A stretch of 64,000 nt of DNA. It comes from Isoalcanivorax indicus. GTDB taxonomy: Bacteria > Pseudomonadota > Gammaproteobacteria > Pseudomonadales > Alcanivoracaceae. The position numbers and the translations under genes are program-made. The stretch is from the NCBI RefSeq assembly GCF_003259185.1, contig NZ_QGMP01000002.1:124001-188000 (forward strand), written 5' to 3'. Under the pieces are notes generated by a model, which ran no database searches, had not been told where the DNA came from, and worked only from the letters and a program-made list of their open reading frames with translations. Below are positions 18,922 through 27,746 of this stretch, piece after piece. Within the stretch, counting starts at the first letter, position 1; each line of letters starts with the position of its first letter.

Positions 18922-21900
18922 ATGTATCTGAACAACTATGGCGTTGATGCCGTACTTCAACTCTCCCGTAATTTTCTGAAAGAAGTCATTGTTCGCGAGG
19001 CGTATACCCGTGCCGGTGAGGACGGCAACCTGAACGCCGCAACACTGCCCAATCTCGGTGATGCATCCGGTGGATTGGCCATCCCGTTGCCCGAATCGCA
19101 GGGCGCTTTTCGCTACGACAATCTGAACTTTCGCTATCGCGATGTGAAGTTTGTTCATCGCAACAGCGATCACACCAGCTTTGCCGTCGTCACCATCGAG
19201 CGCGCAAGCGGTGAACTGTTGTATGGCAACAGCATGACGACCGCGACACAGCCGGTGGACACCATCGACCTGTGGTTGCGACTGGCCGTGGACAACGAAG
19301 CGTCCACCGCAACGCGGCTGGTGATTCGCACCTCGCTGGATCCAGCCATTGATCAGTTGATCGATCTGTTCAATCTGGACATCGACATCTCGCAGTTCGA
19401 GTTCACCTTCCCGTTCGAGCTGGGCGGCCTCAGCATGGGCGGGCAGACCCTTACGCTGGGCAATCCCGCTGGCGCCATCAAGGCACTGCCCGACGGTTCA
19501 CTCGCCATTGGCCTGAATATCCGCCTGGACGGCCAGGGCGAGCCCGGCATCAATGTCGATACTTTCCGGCAGCAGTACACCGCCAATCTGCTGTTCGGCG
19601 ATCAGGACTGGGGGCTGTCCGTCAGCCGCTGGCCGATTGCGCGCTTTGTCGAGCAGATTGATCTCTCATCGCAAGTGAGCGGCGTTGAGAACACCGGCCA
19701 GCAACTGGACAGCATCGACAGCAACGGCATCCATATTTCCGGCTACGGCAGCTACGATGCCACCATCGGTACCTGGGGCTTTACCTTCGACGCCACCGCC
19801 ACCTTCAATGTGGAAAACCCGGGCGCCGGCAATTCCCGCGTAGTGGCCGACTGGACACTGGAGAATGTGGAGCTGGATTCCTCCTTCGGCAGCTTCCTTG
19901 ACGGGATATTCGGTTTTATCGACAGCGCCATCGGCGATGACGGCCAGGGCAATGTGGAAATCCTGAAGCCGGCCAGCTTTTCCAGTGGCGACGGACCGAC
20001 CGGCGCGCTGCATGTGCTCGAAGCACGCACCGCCGATGCCCGCGTGGACTTTCTCGGGCAGGGCGAGGCCAGCGCCATCGCCGATCCGCTGATGCAGGTG
20101 AGCACTGACAGCCTGGCGCTCGGGCCGGCATGCACTGGCGGCATCTCCAACGGCACCGTGATCGTTTCCAACCCGGCCACCAGCGACGACACCCATGCGC
20201 CACTGACCGCCAACCACCATACCCTGGAAGGGGACGATGCCGAGGCCTTCCGCTTTGTCAGCGGCCAGCACAGCGTGGTCCTTCAGGCAGGTCAGCAGCG
20301 CCTGATACGTGTCGGCCGAGCTACTGGCGCAGGCGACGGGTATCACGAAGCCGAACTCGTGATTCGCACCAACGCGGGGGAAAAACGGGTGGCGCTGTCG
20401 CTGTACCAGGGCAATGCCACGCTGGCCCCGCTGCCGGATACCCTGGAGATGGACGCCAGCGAACGCCGCAACTGGTGCGAAGGCGCCCGCGACCAGCGCG
20501 TGTCCAAAGTGATCACCTTGCAGGCCACCGGCACCGGCGCCGTGCGCGTCTGCAACGTGCAACTGGCGGGTGCTGGCGGCCAATGGAGCTTGTCCGGTAT
20601 CCAGTCCGGGGATCTGATTCCGGCAGGCGAACAGCGCCAGGTCACCGTCACCTTCGCCGCCAACGAACTGGACGCCTGGCATAACGCCACGCTGACACTG
20701 AACACGCAACCCGACGGCGCCCAGCACCACGTCGCCATTACCGCCCGGGTCCGTTCTGCCGCTCGCGGTTATATGCCACCCGGCACCGTGATCGGCGGGC
20801 TCGATTTCGCCGCCTTCGGGCTGGGCGGCACACGCCTGTGTTTCCGGATAGACGATCTCAACCGCGCGCTGGACTTCATCGACAAGATCAACCAGGACTT
20901 CCAGGGCATCTGGGGTGGTGTCGAGCCCATTTGCTGCCCACCCCCGCAACAGCCCATGTGCCTGTGCCAGGACTGGCTGAGCATGGACCTGATGAACCTG
21001 CCCCCCGGCGGCGCCCGCATTCACGGCGGCACCGGCGCCCTGCTGGAACAGAAGCTGCTGGGCGGCAGCGACCGCATCATGGCCCCGGTGGCCCACGGCG
21101 AAGCGCCCACACTGGCCCTGGATATCCGCGACACCAAAGGCCACACCTTCGAAGGCCATATGCGCCGCTGGGTAGTATCACGCCCCGCCGGCTGGACACA
21201 GGACACGCCCGTTGACCATGTGACCGCCGCCGGTGGGCGCATCGCACTGACCTCCGGCGCCTCCCTGACACTGCTGAGCCTGGATGAGAAAGGCGGCCTG
21301 CAAGGCGGCGACCCGATGGCACTGCGCGAGCCACCGCTAAGCCTGGGCGCGCTGGGCGCACGCCTGGTGATCAGCGACCGCCAGGGCCTGCAACTGCTGG
21401 ACACCGCATCGCCCGCCAGCAAACCCATGCCCATCGAGGCCCCGGCCTTCAACGGCCTGCTGACGCTGAACCAGTACCACGGCAAACCCGGGCATTATTT
21501 GGTGGGCCTGCAAGCCGGGCACCTGCAAGTGCTGGACCTGCGCAACCCGCAGGCGCCGCGGATCATTGATCGTGCGGAAGTCAGCGGCCAGCCCGATCGC
21601 GGTCAACTCGCCGGGCAACATATGGTGCTGGCCAGCCAGAACACCGTGGAGATCCTGGCCTGGCAACAGGGGCGGTTGCGCTCACTCGGCGCCACCAAGG
21701 TGCCGACAGACGTCGCCAGCATGGTGAGCAACGGCGTGGATGTGTGGGTGCTCGACAGCAAAGGCGCCGGGCATGTGCTGCGCCTGACGGACGACGGGCT
21801 GGCGGTGATCGGCAGCATGACACTGCCCGAGAAATGGCGGGACGGCTTGCCGCATGGCGGCTTCAGTGCACTGGATGGCAAGCACTGGGTGGCCGGGCGA

Positions 21901-21978
21901 CTCGACCGGCGTGGTTGTAACGTCTACACCGTGGAGGTTGCTGCTGCGGACCTGCCGGGGAAATCAGGCAGAAAATAA
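18922..21978 (+). CDS. Large (1018 aa) unknown protein with Ig-like and propeller-like regions
   Basis: A 1018-residue protein with no recognisable signal peptide. Residues about 1-380 form a beta-rich unknown domain. About 395-620 contain two Ig-like (ASPM-SPD2-Hydin/choice-of-anchor-like) modules: EAELVIRTNAGEKRVALSLY, and RQVTVTFAANELDAWHNATL followed by TLNTQ. A Cys/Pro-rich linker follows (PICCPPPQQPMCLCQDW, about 675). About 700-1010 is a run of strand repeats such as GHYLVGLQAGHLQVLDLRNP, like LVIVD-type beta-propeller repeats. It has a strong ribosome site (CAAGGAGGCAGC) and is monocistronic, ending at a strong hairpin. The role is unknown; a cell-surface or complex-scaffold protein is possible, but export is not evident. 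Confidence 0.75.
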   Translation: MYLNNYGVDAVLQLSRNFLKEVIVREAYTRAGEDGNLNAATLPNLGDASGGLAIPLPESQGAFRYDNLNFRYRDVKFVHRNSDHTSFAVVTIERASGELLYGNSMTTATQPVDTIDLWLRLAVDNEASTATRLVIRTSLDPAIDQLIDLFNLDIDISQFEFTFPFELGGLSMGGQTLTLGNPAGAIKALPDGSLAIGLNIRLDGQGEPGINVDTFRQQYTANLLFGDQDWGLSVSRWPIARFVEQIDLSSQVSGVENTGQQLDSIDSNGIHISGYGSYDATIGTWGFTFDATATFNVENPGAGNSRVVADWTLENVELDSSFGSFLDGIFGFIDSAIGDDGQGNVEILKPASFSSGDGPTGALHVLEARTADARVDFLGQGEASAIADPLMQVSTDSLALGPACTGGISNGTVIVSNPATSDDTHAPLTANHHTLEGDDAEAFRFVSGQHSVVLQAGQQRLIRVGRATGAGDGYHEAELVIRTNAGEKRVALSLYQGNATLAPLPDTLEMDASERRNWCEGARDQRVSKVITLQATGTGAVRVCNVQLAGAGGQWSLSGIQSGDLIPAGEQRQVTVTFAANELDAWHNATLTLNTQPDGAQHHVAITARVRSAARGYMPPGTVIGGLDFAAFGLGGTRLCFRIDDLNRALDFIDKINQDFQGIWGGVEPICCPPPQQPMCLCQDWLSMDLMNLPPGGARIHGGTGALLEQKLLGGSDRIMAPVAHGEAPTLALDIRDTKGHTFEGHMRRWVVSRPAGWTQDTPVDHVTAAGGRIALTSGASLTLLSLDEKGGLQGGDPMALREPPLSLGALGARLVISDRQGLQLLDTASPASKPMPIEAPAFNGLLTLNQYHGKPGHYLVGLQAGHLQVLDLRNPQAPRIIDRAEVSGQPDRGQLAGQHMVLASQNTVEILAWQQGRLRSLGATKVPTDVASMVSNGVDVWVLDSKGAGHVLRLTDDGLAVIGSMTLPEKWRDGLPHGGFSALDGKHWVAGRLDRRGCNVYTVEVAAADLPGKSGRK

Positions 21979-21997
21979 CAGACCTGCCAGTAAGGAA

Positions 21998-22025
21998 GGG
22001 GGCCACGGACCCGGTCCGTGCCCCC
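21998..22025. terminator. Bidirectional terminator hairpin
   Basis: A long GC-rich stem (GGGGGC.ACGGACC pairing with GGTCCGT.GCCCCC) lies between the convergent large gene and the small coiled-coil gene, overlapping the latter's stop codon. One mismatch or bulge in the stem. Confidence 0.7.
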
Positions 22026-22270
22026 TAACCTATGGGCTCTTTTTTCTGATACTCACGCTCTTCACAGGCCGCTGCCGCCAGCTCGGCGGCATTACGCTTG
22101 CTGCCCAGCGCCTTGAGTTTGGTGTCCAGCGCCTGGCGGTGTTCGTGCAGGGCCGGGTTGGGGATGGGGGATTTCAGATGCCTGTCCAGATCGGCCAGTT
22201 GTTGCCGCAGTGCCGAGATCTCGCCGTCCAGGGCGCTGACCTTGTCCCAGTACTTCCCGCATTTGTTCAT
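22025..22270 (-). CDS. Small coiled-coil protein
   Basis: An 81-residue charged protein with a heptad-like helix across residues 10-35 (VSALDGEISALRQQLADLD) and a second one at about 45-72. No family recognised. It is preceded by GAGGGACAAGCG, a reasonable ribosome site. Small helical proteins of this kind are often poorly conserved; I judge it real because of the ribosome site, the terminator and the chromosome-like codon use. Confidence 0.6.
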   Translation of the reverse strand: MNKCGKYWDKVSALDGEISALRQQLADLDRHLKSPIPNPALHEHRQALDTKLKALGSKRNAAELAAAACEEREYQKKEPIG

Positions 22271-22403
22271 CGCTTGTCCCTCAGCTGAATACTCCTGATC
22301 TTCTTACCATCCGGGGAATTGATCAAATTCATAAGTTTAATGAGATTCAATATCATCTATAGCGGCGCTAAGGTGCATGTGTGGATACAGTGGGGGACAG
22401 ACC

Positions 22404-22685
22404 ATGGCGACCGTTCATGCACGGCTGGAGACACCCCAACCCCAGCGGCTACTGACCCGGCTGGGGCGGCATTGGGGGCACAAGTTTGAGGTAGAGATGG
22501 AAGCGGGGCGGTTGCTGGTGCCCTTTAGCGACGACGCCCGGGCGTGGTTGCAGGCGTCAGATGCGGTGCTGGAGATCCGTATTGAGCACCCGGATCAGAC
22601 GGGTGTGGACAAGCTGAAGGGGGTTGTGGCGGATCATTTGCAGCGGTTCAGCAAGGATGAGGTGTTGGTGTTTGAGTGGTCGTGA
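22404..22685 (+). CDS. DUF2218 domain-containing protein
   Basis: A 93-residue protein matching the DUF2218 pattern: an N-terminal MATVHARLETP, a conserved KFEVEMEAGRLLVPF strand pair, then FSDDARAWLQA, and a C-terminal LQRFSKDEVLVFEW. Function unknown. The start is the ATG at 22404 after GGGGACAG. It is the last gene with typical host base composition before the AT-richer island, so it marks the island's left edge. Confidence 0.82.
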   Translation: MATVHARLETPQPQRLLTRLGRHWGHKFEVEMEAGRLLVPFSDDARAWLQASDAVLEIRIEHPDQTGVDKLKGVVADHLQRFSKDEVLVFEWS

Positions 22686-22709
22686 GCAGGGTACATCGAT
22701 GACGACCAC

Positions 22710-23558
22710 TCAATGGTTCTTGAAGACATGCTCCCGATGGAATGCCAGATAGTCACCAATCTTGGCGGGCGCCTTCCTCAAACGAACTGAAGGGTCGATC
22801 TGCAAGATCTTTGCATCGGCTTCGGAAAGCCGTTCGGAAATGCGAATCTTGGCGCTCTCCTCGAACGTCACAAAGCCTGTGTCGAAGAGGTGATCCAGCG
22901 TTGGATGCAGAAGCAAGCCATTCATAGGATCGAGACGTTCTTCGTTGGTGCAACTTCGCCAGGGCTTGATGTGTGACGCTCGAAGCAGCGAGAGATTCGA
23001 TAGACCCGTAACGGAGCAGCCACCCCATAGCCGAATCAAGCGTTCTCTGAACAACCCTTGGCCTATGCGGCTTTTGACTATGGACTCGCGCTCTGTTTGC
23101 TCCAGAACGTCATATTCTTGCTTATGCTTCTCGATGTCGTCGAGGGGATCGGCCAACTCATTTGTAGAGCCTATAGAGAATACGAACTCACTGGGTTTGG
23201 TAGTGTGTAGCTGGAAGCTCTCCAGGGAGATTTCGCCGTGATAAACAAAAGGCGAGTGGTGGATGTCTCGATAGAAAAGATGGATCTGATCGCCGTTCTG
23301 CTTGGCGTTGATGATTCTGGCATCCGAAGAATGCTTCTCCTCGCCCTCCCAATGCAAGAAGCCGCCGTCGAGGTAATCGTTGTACTGTGTTAGGGCTTGC
23401 TGCTTTTCCTTGGTCACGAATAGGATGATGAAGTTCGTGCCGGATGGGGTGACTACGCCGCGGGATATGGCTTGGAAGCCTTTGTACCCCCACAGCTCGG
23501 CAAGAAAGGGGCGTTCGTATGAATTACCAATATTCAAGCCATCAAGTGTTACTTTCAT
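22710..23558 (-). CDS. HNH endonuclease (HNH_2 type) with N-terminal unknown domain
   Basis: About 282 residues. The C-terminal third carries the HNH_2 signature: CSVTGLSNLSLLRASHIKPW, then RLDPMNGLLLHPTLDHLFD, with the His of ASHIKPW, the Asn of NGLLL and the His of LDHLFD as the metal/catalytic set. The N-terminal ~150 residues resemble the target-recognition part of standalone restriction-type HNH proteins. Likely a DNA nuclease with a defence role (inference from the family and the island). The start ATG at 23558 lies 10 bp after another ATG; neither has a strong ribosome site. It is AT-richer than the flanks. Confidence 0.78.
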   Translation of the reverse strand: MKVTLDGLNIGNSYERPFLAELWGYKGFQAISRGVVTPSGTNFIILFVTKEKQQALTQYNDYLDGGFLHWEGEEKHSSDARIINAKQNGDQIHLFYRDIHHSPFVYHGEISLESFQLHTTKPSEFVFSIGSTNELADPLDDIEKHKQEYDVLEQTERESIVKSRIGQGLFRERLIRLWGGCSVTGLSNLSLLRASHIKPWRSCTNEERLDPMNGLLLHPTLDHLFDTGFVTFEESAKIRISERLSEADAKILQIDPSVRLRKAPAKIGDYLAFHREHVFKNH

Positions 23559-23660
23559 TATGAGCACCATATAACTCAAGTTCGCCATGTAAAACCATCG
23601 CAAAGCGTATCCAACACAAGAAATTTTTAATTCGATTTTAGTGGCACTGGGCGCCATGCC

Positions 23661-24563
23661 TTATCTTAAACTTTCATGCAGATTTTCGATAGCATTCATC
23701 ATGCCTTTTCGCTGGGCCAAAAAGCTAAAGAACATCGGCACATTAACCCCCATAATGGTCGATTCGAGCTGACCTCTTACACCACCATAGAGAGAACTTA
23801 TTATCCTTGCATTTCTGTCACAACATTTAATAAGAGAATGACACTCTTCCAGGCTAACCTGTTTTATAAAGGCCTGGACCTTATGAGTATCTCCAGCATC
23901 TATATTAGGGATAGAGATCCACATTTTTGTGGCTATTTCAGATAATGCCATCTCAGCTCTATGCATTGCCGGCAACGCACCCCAGTTGGACGCTAGTGCA
24001 TTGTGGCCTCTAGCAAGGAATCTATGAACCTCTATCGAAGACTCCGAAATAGCTTGTCTTGCCTGATAAAATTCCTGCTGTCGACTGATATTAAAATTCA
24101 CTATAAACGCCGCCTCTTGCATAGTCGTCGCGGCCTGAACTCCACTTACATCTCGAATTAGCTCCTCCGCATATAATTGCACCGTAGTAATTGATTTTAA
24201 TGCGTTTGAGAAAAAATCTTCTATTTCGGTGGCAACACCTAGCATGATATTGGACCGCATCTGGCTACGCCAGTTTATGGTAGCGGTGTGGAAGGCGACC
24301 GCAAAACCAACAATTGTTACCGATGAGGATATCAGTGCCACCTTGTACTCTTTTTCCAAGGAAACTAAGACGGAAAAAATTTCTTCGCTGTTCAGAGGAG
24401 AGCACCCAAAAATCAATTCGGCATTAAAATATATAAGAACAGCGATTATCAGCAGCCCGTACGTTGTACGAAAAAAGAATTTCAGCAAAAGAGATATAAG
24501 CAGATAAGAGTAAATAAGCCTTGCCAATACTTGGGGCGGGATGAAGTTCAGGATGTTACGCAT
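23661..24563 (-). CDS. Unknown membrane protein of the island
   Basis: A 300-residue protein. Two hydrophobic stretches lie in the N-terminal half (about 14-50, including LIYSYLLISLLLKFFF and LLIIAVLIYF, and about 75-95, ALISSSVTIVGFAVAF). A long helical soluble part (about 100-300) follows, with several cysteines. No family recognised. It is low-GC and on the same strand as its island neighbours. The topology resembles membrane-anchored effectors or sensors of defence modules, but I cannot support a function. Confidence 0.65.
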   Translation of the reverse strand: MRNILNFIPPQVLARLIYSYLLISLLLKFFFRTTYGLLIIAVLIYFNAELIFGCSPLNSEEIFSVLVSLEKEYKVALISSSVTIVGFAVAFHTATINWRSQMRSNIMLGVATEIEDFFSNALKSITTVQLYAEELIRDVSGVQAATTMQEAAFIVNFNISRQQEFYQARQAISESSIEVHRFLARGHNALASNWGALPAMHRAEMALSEIATKMWISIPNIDAGDTHKVQAFIKQVSLEECHSLIKCCDRNARIISSLYGGVRGQLESTIMGVNVPMFFSFLAQRKGMMNAIENLHESLR

Positions 24564-24815
24564 TGCATGCCCTCATATTTCGATTATTATTGTGTTTAAG
24601 GTGGCGATTCGGCCCGAACCATACCAACATATTCCGGTTATCTTCCCTATTCCCAGCCCCTAAGGTGCTAATGGCCGACTTCCGATTGTTGATATTTGTG
24701 TGGCGGTCACGGTTTCTCTCCTGCCCCCTGCTGGAGATCTCTGATTCATAGAAATACTTGGTCCCGAAAGCCGTTGCAGATCAAGGCACGGCAACATATC
24801 TGGTGATAAGCGGCG

Positions 24816-25469
24816 CTACCCGCTCCAAACGCACCACTCGACAGGCTTGGGTTCCGCCTCCAAACGCTCTTCCAGCCCTCTGGCAATGTATGACATATGA
24901 CCAGCCCCGACAAGGTACACACCTCTACTGAACGAATTCATACGACAGAAGCCGTAAATGTTTTCCAGCATTGCTTCCTCTCGATTTCTTAATTGTATGT
25001 ACCATGCCGAAAGAAGACCTTGCAGACGTGCGTTGCCAGAACTGGAAATACATGTCTCTAATAACGCATCCGCTTTGTTTCGGAGCTCAATCTGCGCCAA
25101 ACCGCTCAAAAAGTTATAACCATGATTGAAAGCCATGCGATCAATATTCGATACTGCTCTGCAGTACTCTTTGGAGCTTTGCTCGGCATATGCAAATATT
25201 TCGTCAGCTCCTGCCTTCAAGCCTTGTGGCGTCGCGAAGTCGTCAACGGGCACTTGTCGCACTGCCTTCATTTTCATATACGATTTAATCGCTCTTATTT
25301 CTACCGTACTCGCAGCCTCGTCTTTATAGAGTCGATCATGATCTTCTGGACGAATTTCTTCAAATATTACGTCTGGATCAACCGCCTTCAAGAGCCCCAA
25401 TAGCTGAGCTTCATTGCATTTTCCAAGTTCTCTATGCACCGTTCCAACAAGCGTTATTCTCCCAACCAT
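24816..25469 (-). CDS. TraB/PrgY/Tiki-superfamily hydrolase-like protein
   Basis: A 217-residue protein with the spaced motifs of the TraB/Tiki/EreA fold: an N-terminal LVGTVHRELG (GxxH), then DVIFEEIRPED (acidic pair), RNREEAMLENI and VYLVGAGHMSYI (GxGH near the C-terminus). Members include the pheromone shutdown protein TraB/PrgY and Wnt-cleaving Tiki; bacterial roles are mostly unknown and metal-dependent hydrolysis is proposed. It has no signal peptide or membrane helix, unlike many TraB proteins. It lies in the defence-like island between the unknown membrane protein and the TIR gene. Confidence 0.65.
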   Translation of the reverse strand: MVGRITLVGTVHRELGKCNEAQLLGLLKAVDPDVIFEEIRPEDHDRLYKDEAASTVEIRAIKSYMKMKAVRQVPVDDFATPQGLKAGADEIFAYAEQSSKEYCRAVSNIDRMAFNHGYNFLSGLAQIELRNKADALLETCISSSGNARLQGLLSAWYIQLRNREEAMLENIYGFCRMNSFSRGVYLVGAGHMSYIARGLEERLEAEPKPVEWCVWSG

Positions 25470-25567
25470 ATATTTGCTCCGCTACATCGTCGAATCTCAG
25501 CGATAGCCATGAACCCAACACTCGCATGATAAGCATGAGCACGCGACCTTCTTAATTAACGTGTTGC

Positions 25568-26413
25568 TTACACTTCATTTTGATGATGGAAAATGGCTCT
25601 TTTGATTTCCTCCATAAACCCAACGTCTGAGGCGTCAACATATCTATAGTCCTGCATAAGAGGAGGCATTTCAGCATGATCAATATCAATATTTATAATG
25701 GCGAATTTTTTTGACTTATCTCTCATTCTCTGCTGCATGAAGAAATTTGCTTCCGCAATCGTCCAACCCGATTTCCCATTTAAAAAATTACTCGAAAGGA
25801 AGATAAGACCAAAGTCGCACTTTCTTAGCCCGTCATTAATTTTCTCAGTAATGCTATCTCCTGGGGCAATTTCCTCCTTGTCATACCAAGCTCGAATCTC
25901 AGATTTTTGGAGCTCGTTAAACACATTATCCACGAATTTTTTATCTTTACTGGAATGCGATAAGAATACAGTGAACTTACTCATGGTAATTGGCCTACCC
26001 CACGTTCTGAACAACACTTCTCTGTCTGGGAAGAAGAATATTTCGTTTGTTCCAGACGTCATATTTATATCCACGTCTTCCGGGTTATTTAACGAAATAA
26101 AGTTGTATGACTTATTTCGCATTGAGGCCATAATGTCTTTAACGAATCTGTTGTATGCTCTTTTTGTGGATGGGTACTTACTTGCCAAATACCTGTCAAA
26201 GTCTTCGTGTGATTTTTCGAAGTTTAGAAACCACAGCAACTCGAAGTGATATGGATTATTATTAACGAAGATGAGTGATCCAACCAAGACATCCCTGTCA
26301 TACCGAGACAAAATATCCTTTATGAAATCTCTTTCTCCTTTCCTGTTACCATAATCTAACTCTAACAAGTAAGATCTATGTTCGTCTTCCAATTTAAAAT
26401 CCTTCGATATCAT
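25568..26413 (-). CDS. TIR-domain protein with unknown N-terminal domain
   Basis: A 281-residue protein. Residues 1-143 form an unrecognised domain. Residues about 146-275 are a TIR domain: KFTVFLSHSSKDKKFVDNVF (strand A and box 1), RAWYDKEEIAPGDSITEKI (BB loop), CDFGLIFLSSNFL, then SGWTIAEANFF. Glu221 there is in the place of the catalytic Glu of NAD-cleaving TIRs. Bacterial TIR proteins commonly deplete NAD+ or make cyclic ADP-ribose signals in antiphage defence. The N-terminal domain probably senses or binds a partner. No SIR2, Thoeris ThsA or argonaute gene adjoins it. Confidence 0.82.
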   Translation of the reverse strand: MISKDFKLEDEHRSYLLELDYGNRKGERDFIKDILSRYDRDVLVGSLIFVNNNPYHFELLWFLNFEKSHEDFDRYLASKYPSTKRAYNRFVKDIMASMRNKSYNFISLNNPEDVDINMTSGTNEIFFFPDREVLFRTWGRPITMSKFTVFLSHSSKDKKFVDNVFNELQKSEIRAWYDKEEIAPGDSITEKINDGLRKCDFGLIFLSSNFLNGKSGWTIAEANFFMQQRMRDKSKKFAIINIDIDHAEMPPLMQDYRYVDASDVGFMEEIKRAIFHHQNEV

Positions 26414-26660
26414 TCAATTTTACGTTTGGGGGTGCTGAAGCGAAGCTAATCGCTCCAGCAACCGCTCAGCGCATCTTTGTCTGTGCTTTTAGTAGAGCAA
26501 GTCATATATTGCATTCCACAACAATTAAACAGATTCAAATGCATAGGCGCCTAATGATTGAGCTCTCAGAGCGGCTCTTACCCAGCTATAAGAATCACCC
26601 TTCATGAAAATGGTGGAGGAAGAAACAGCCAGCGTCTTCATAAGATTAGGAGTTAATCTA
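26414..26660. other. AT-rich gap downstream of the fragment gene
   Basis: No credible gene. It contains an imperfect hairpin (GCTGAAGCGA / TCGCTCCAGC, about 26439-26464) just upstream of the TIR gene start. The remainder looks like decayed or non-coding cassette sequence. Confidence 0.4.
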
Positions 26661-26993
26661 TTAGACTCTTGATGTTTTCTTTGCCTCCAAAAAAATAATT
26701 TCGTCTTTTTCCTTACGGGGTCGCCGGAGTCTCTTCTCTAGTTCAGACCAGATACCAATTTGATCTTCTGCAGGCGTAACTGAAACAGCGACATGCTCAT
26801 TGAAGCCGGCCTCCATAGCGGAGGCCTCAAAGGTCATAGAGGCAGATCTTATCATTCGAATATAAGAGTCGCGATTGAACGATGCTGACAGGCCCACAAA
26901 GTGCTTACTCTTAAAATAAATCCTGCGAATGAAAGTGCATCGTCTCCACAGCACAACAACCTGTGTATGAGCCGTTTGGAGCTCCTCCAGCAA
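26661..26993 (-). pseudogene. Probable 5'-truncated fragment of an unknown gene
   Basis: An open frame whose coding-like sequence continues upstream of any good start: only TTG is available at 26993, and the frame runs back to a stop after GDEHNVLGLLEELQ. The readable protein (about 110-125 residues) ends in EKDEIIFLEAKKTSRV. No ribosome site is visible. Its 5' end lies against the inverted repeat at 27002-27061, consistent with loss of the N-terminal part by recombination. It could also be a real short gene with a TTG start. No family recognised. Confidence 0.35.
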
Positions 26994-27001
26994 TCCAAGA
27001 A

Positions 27002-27061
27002 CGTTATGTTCATCGCCCTATGAATGCGGTGCTCTAGGCCATACGACAGCGTAACGTAACG
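27002..27061. repeat. Imperfect inverted repeat after the cyclase-like gene
   Basis: The left arm CGTTATGTTCATCGCCCTATG pairs imperfectly with the right arm, which on the complementary strand reads CGTTACGTTACGCTGTCGTATG (shared CGTTA.GTT and TATG blocks). It has the size of an attC site but the opposite polarity (GTT on the left, AAC on the right), so I do not call it attC. It may be a terminator for the ParA/cyclase pair or a recombination scar. Confidence 0.45.
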
Positions 27062-27071
27062 CCTTCTTCAA

Positions 27072-27746
27072 TTAAATTAACTCCGGCATAGGTATATAGC
27101 GATCGAATCCTTGGCTCGCGCAATCGCAGGAAAACAAATACTGTTCAAACCAAGAATGTTTTTGAAATGCAACTTCATTTCCATCCAATTCCGCTATGTC
27201 TCTTAAGTATATTTCTCTTGCCATGCCATATACTTTATCCCAGTTCTTTGGATCAGCAATATTCAGGAAAACAATGCCATTTTGTTTAACCAGGAACCCT
27301 TCATCGAATATCTTTGGAAGCCCTCTTCCGGCCACGTACATATCCAAAATATTCTTATCTATAACTATGCGCGGGTATATCGCTTCCTTGCTTTCTAGCT
27401 CGTATGCTCGCGCAACCGCGTGACTATAAGTAATTCTACCGCTGTGAAAGTGCTTTGAGTAAGCCACCCCTCCCCGAATAAACAAACCCCTCTCCATAAA
27501 GGATATAAAAACCTTTTTTAGTAGCGCAATAAACTCCACAAACCTATCGTGATTGTTACAAGTAATGATAACTGTGTCCGATATAGCCTGAACACTAAAA
27601 ATGGCGTTATTTACTGTATTGAAGATTGATAAGGATTGAACCAAATCATCCTTAAAGCTTTCCTTACCGCTCTGTACATCTTGATTTAGCCTGTTGCGGT
27701 AAGAGAGAACATCAAGCAGCGCGGTGTAAACAAACTCAGAACTCAT
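27072..27746 (-). CDS. Divergent class III nucleotidyl cyclase-like protein, coupled to ParA-like ATPase
   Basis: A 224-residue protein. It shows the layout of small class III cyclase-homology domains: LLDVLSY near the N-terminus (Asp12, first metal-Asp position), AISDTVIIT (Asp57, second metal-Asp position) and LFIRGGVAYSKHF (residues 88-100). These are followed by AVARAYELESKEAIYPRIVI, which is shared by many cyclase-like bacterial proteins of unknown role. Both acidic metal positions are kept, so activity is possible, but the nucleotide-specificity residues are not clear. The start ATG overlaps the ParA stop by 4 bp (ATGA), so the two are translationally coupled. Relationship to Pycsar-type cyclases is only an inference. 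Confidence 0.7.
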   Translation of the reverse strand: MSSEFVYTALLDVLSYRNRLNQDVQSGKESFKDDLVQSLSIFNTVNNAIFSVQAISDTVIITCNNHDRFVEFIALLKKVFISFMERGLFIRGGVAYSKHFHSGRITYSHAVARAYELESKEAIYPRIVIDKNILDMYVAGRGLPKIFDEGFLVKQNGIVFLNIADPKNWDKVYGMAREIYLRDIAELDGNEVAFQKHSWFEQYLFSCDCASQGFDRYIPMPELI

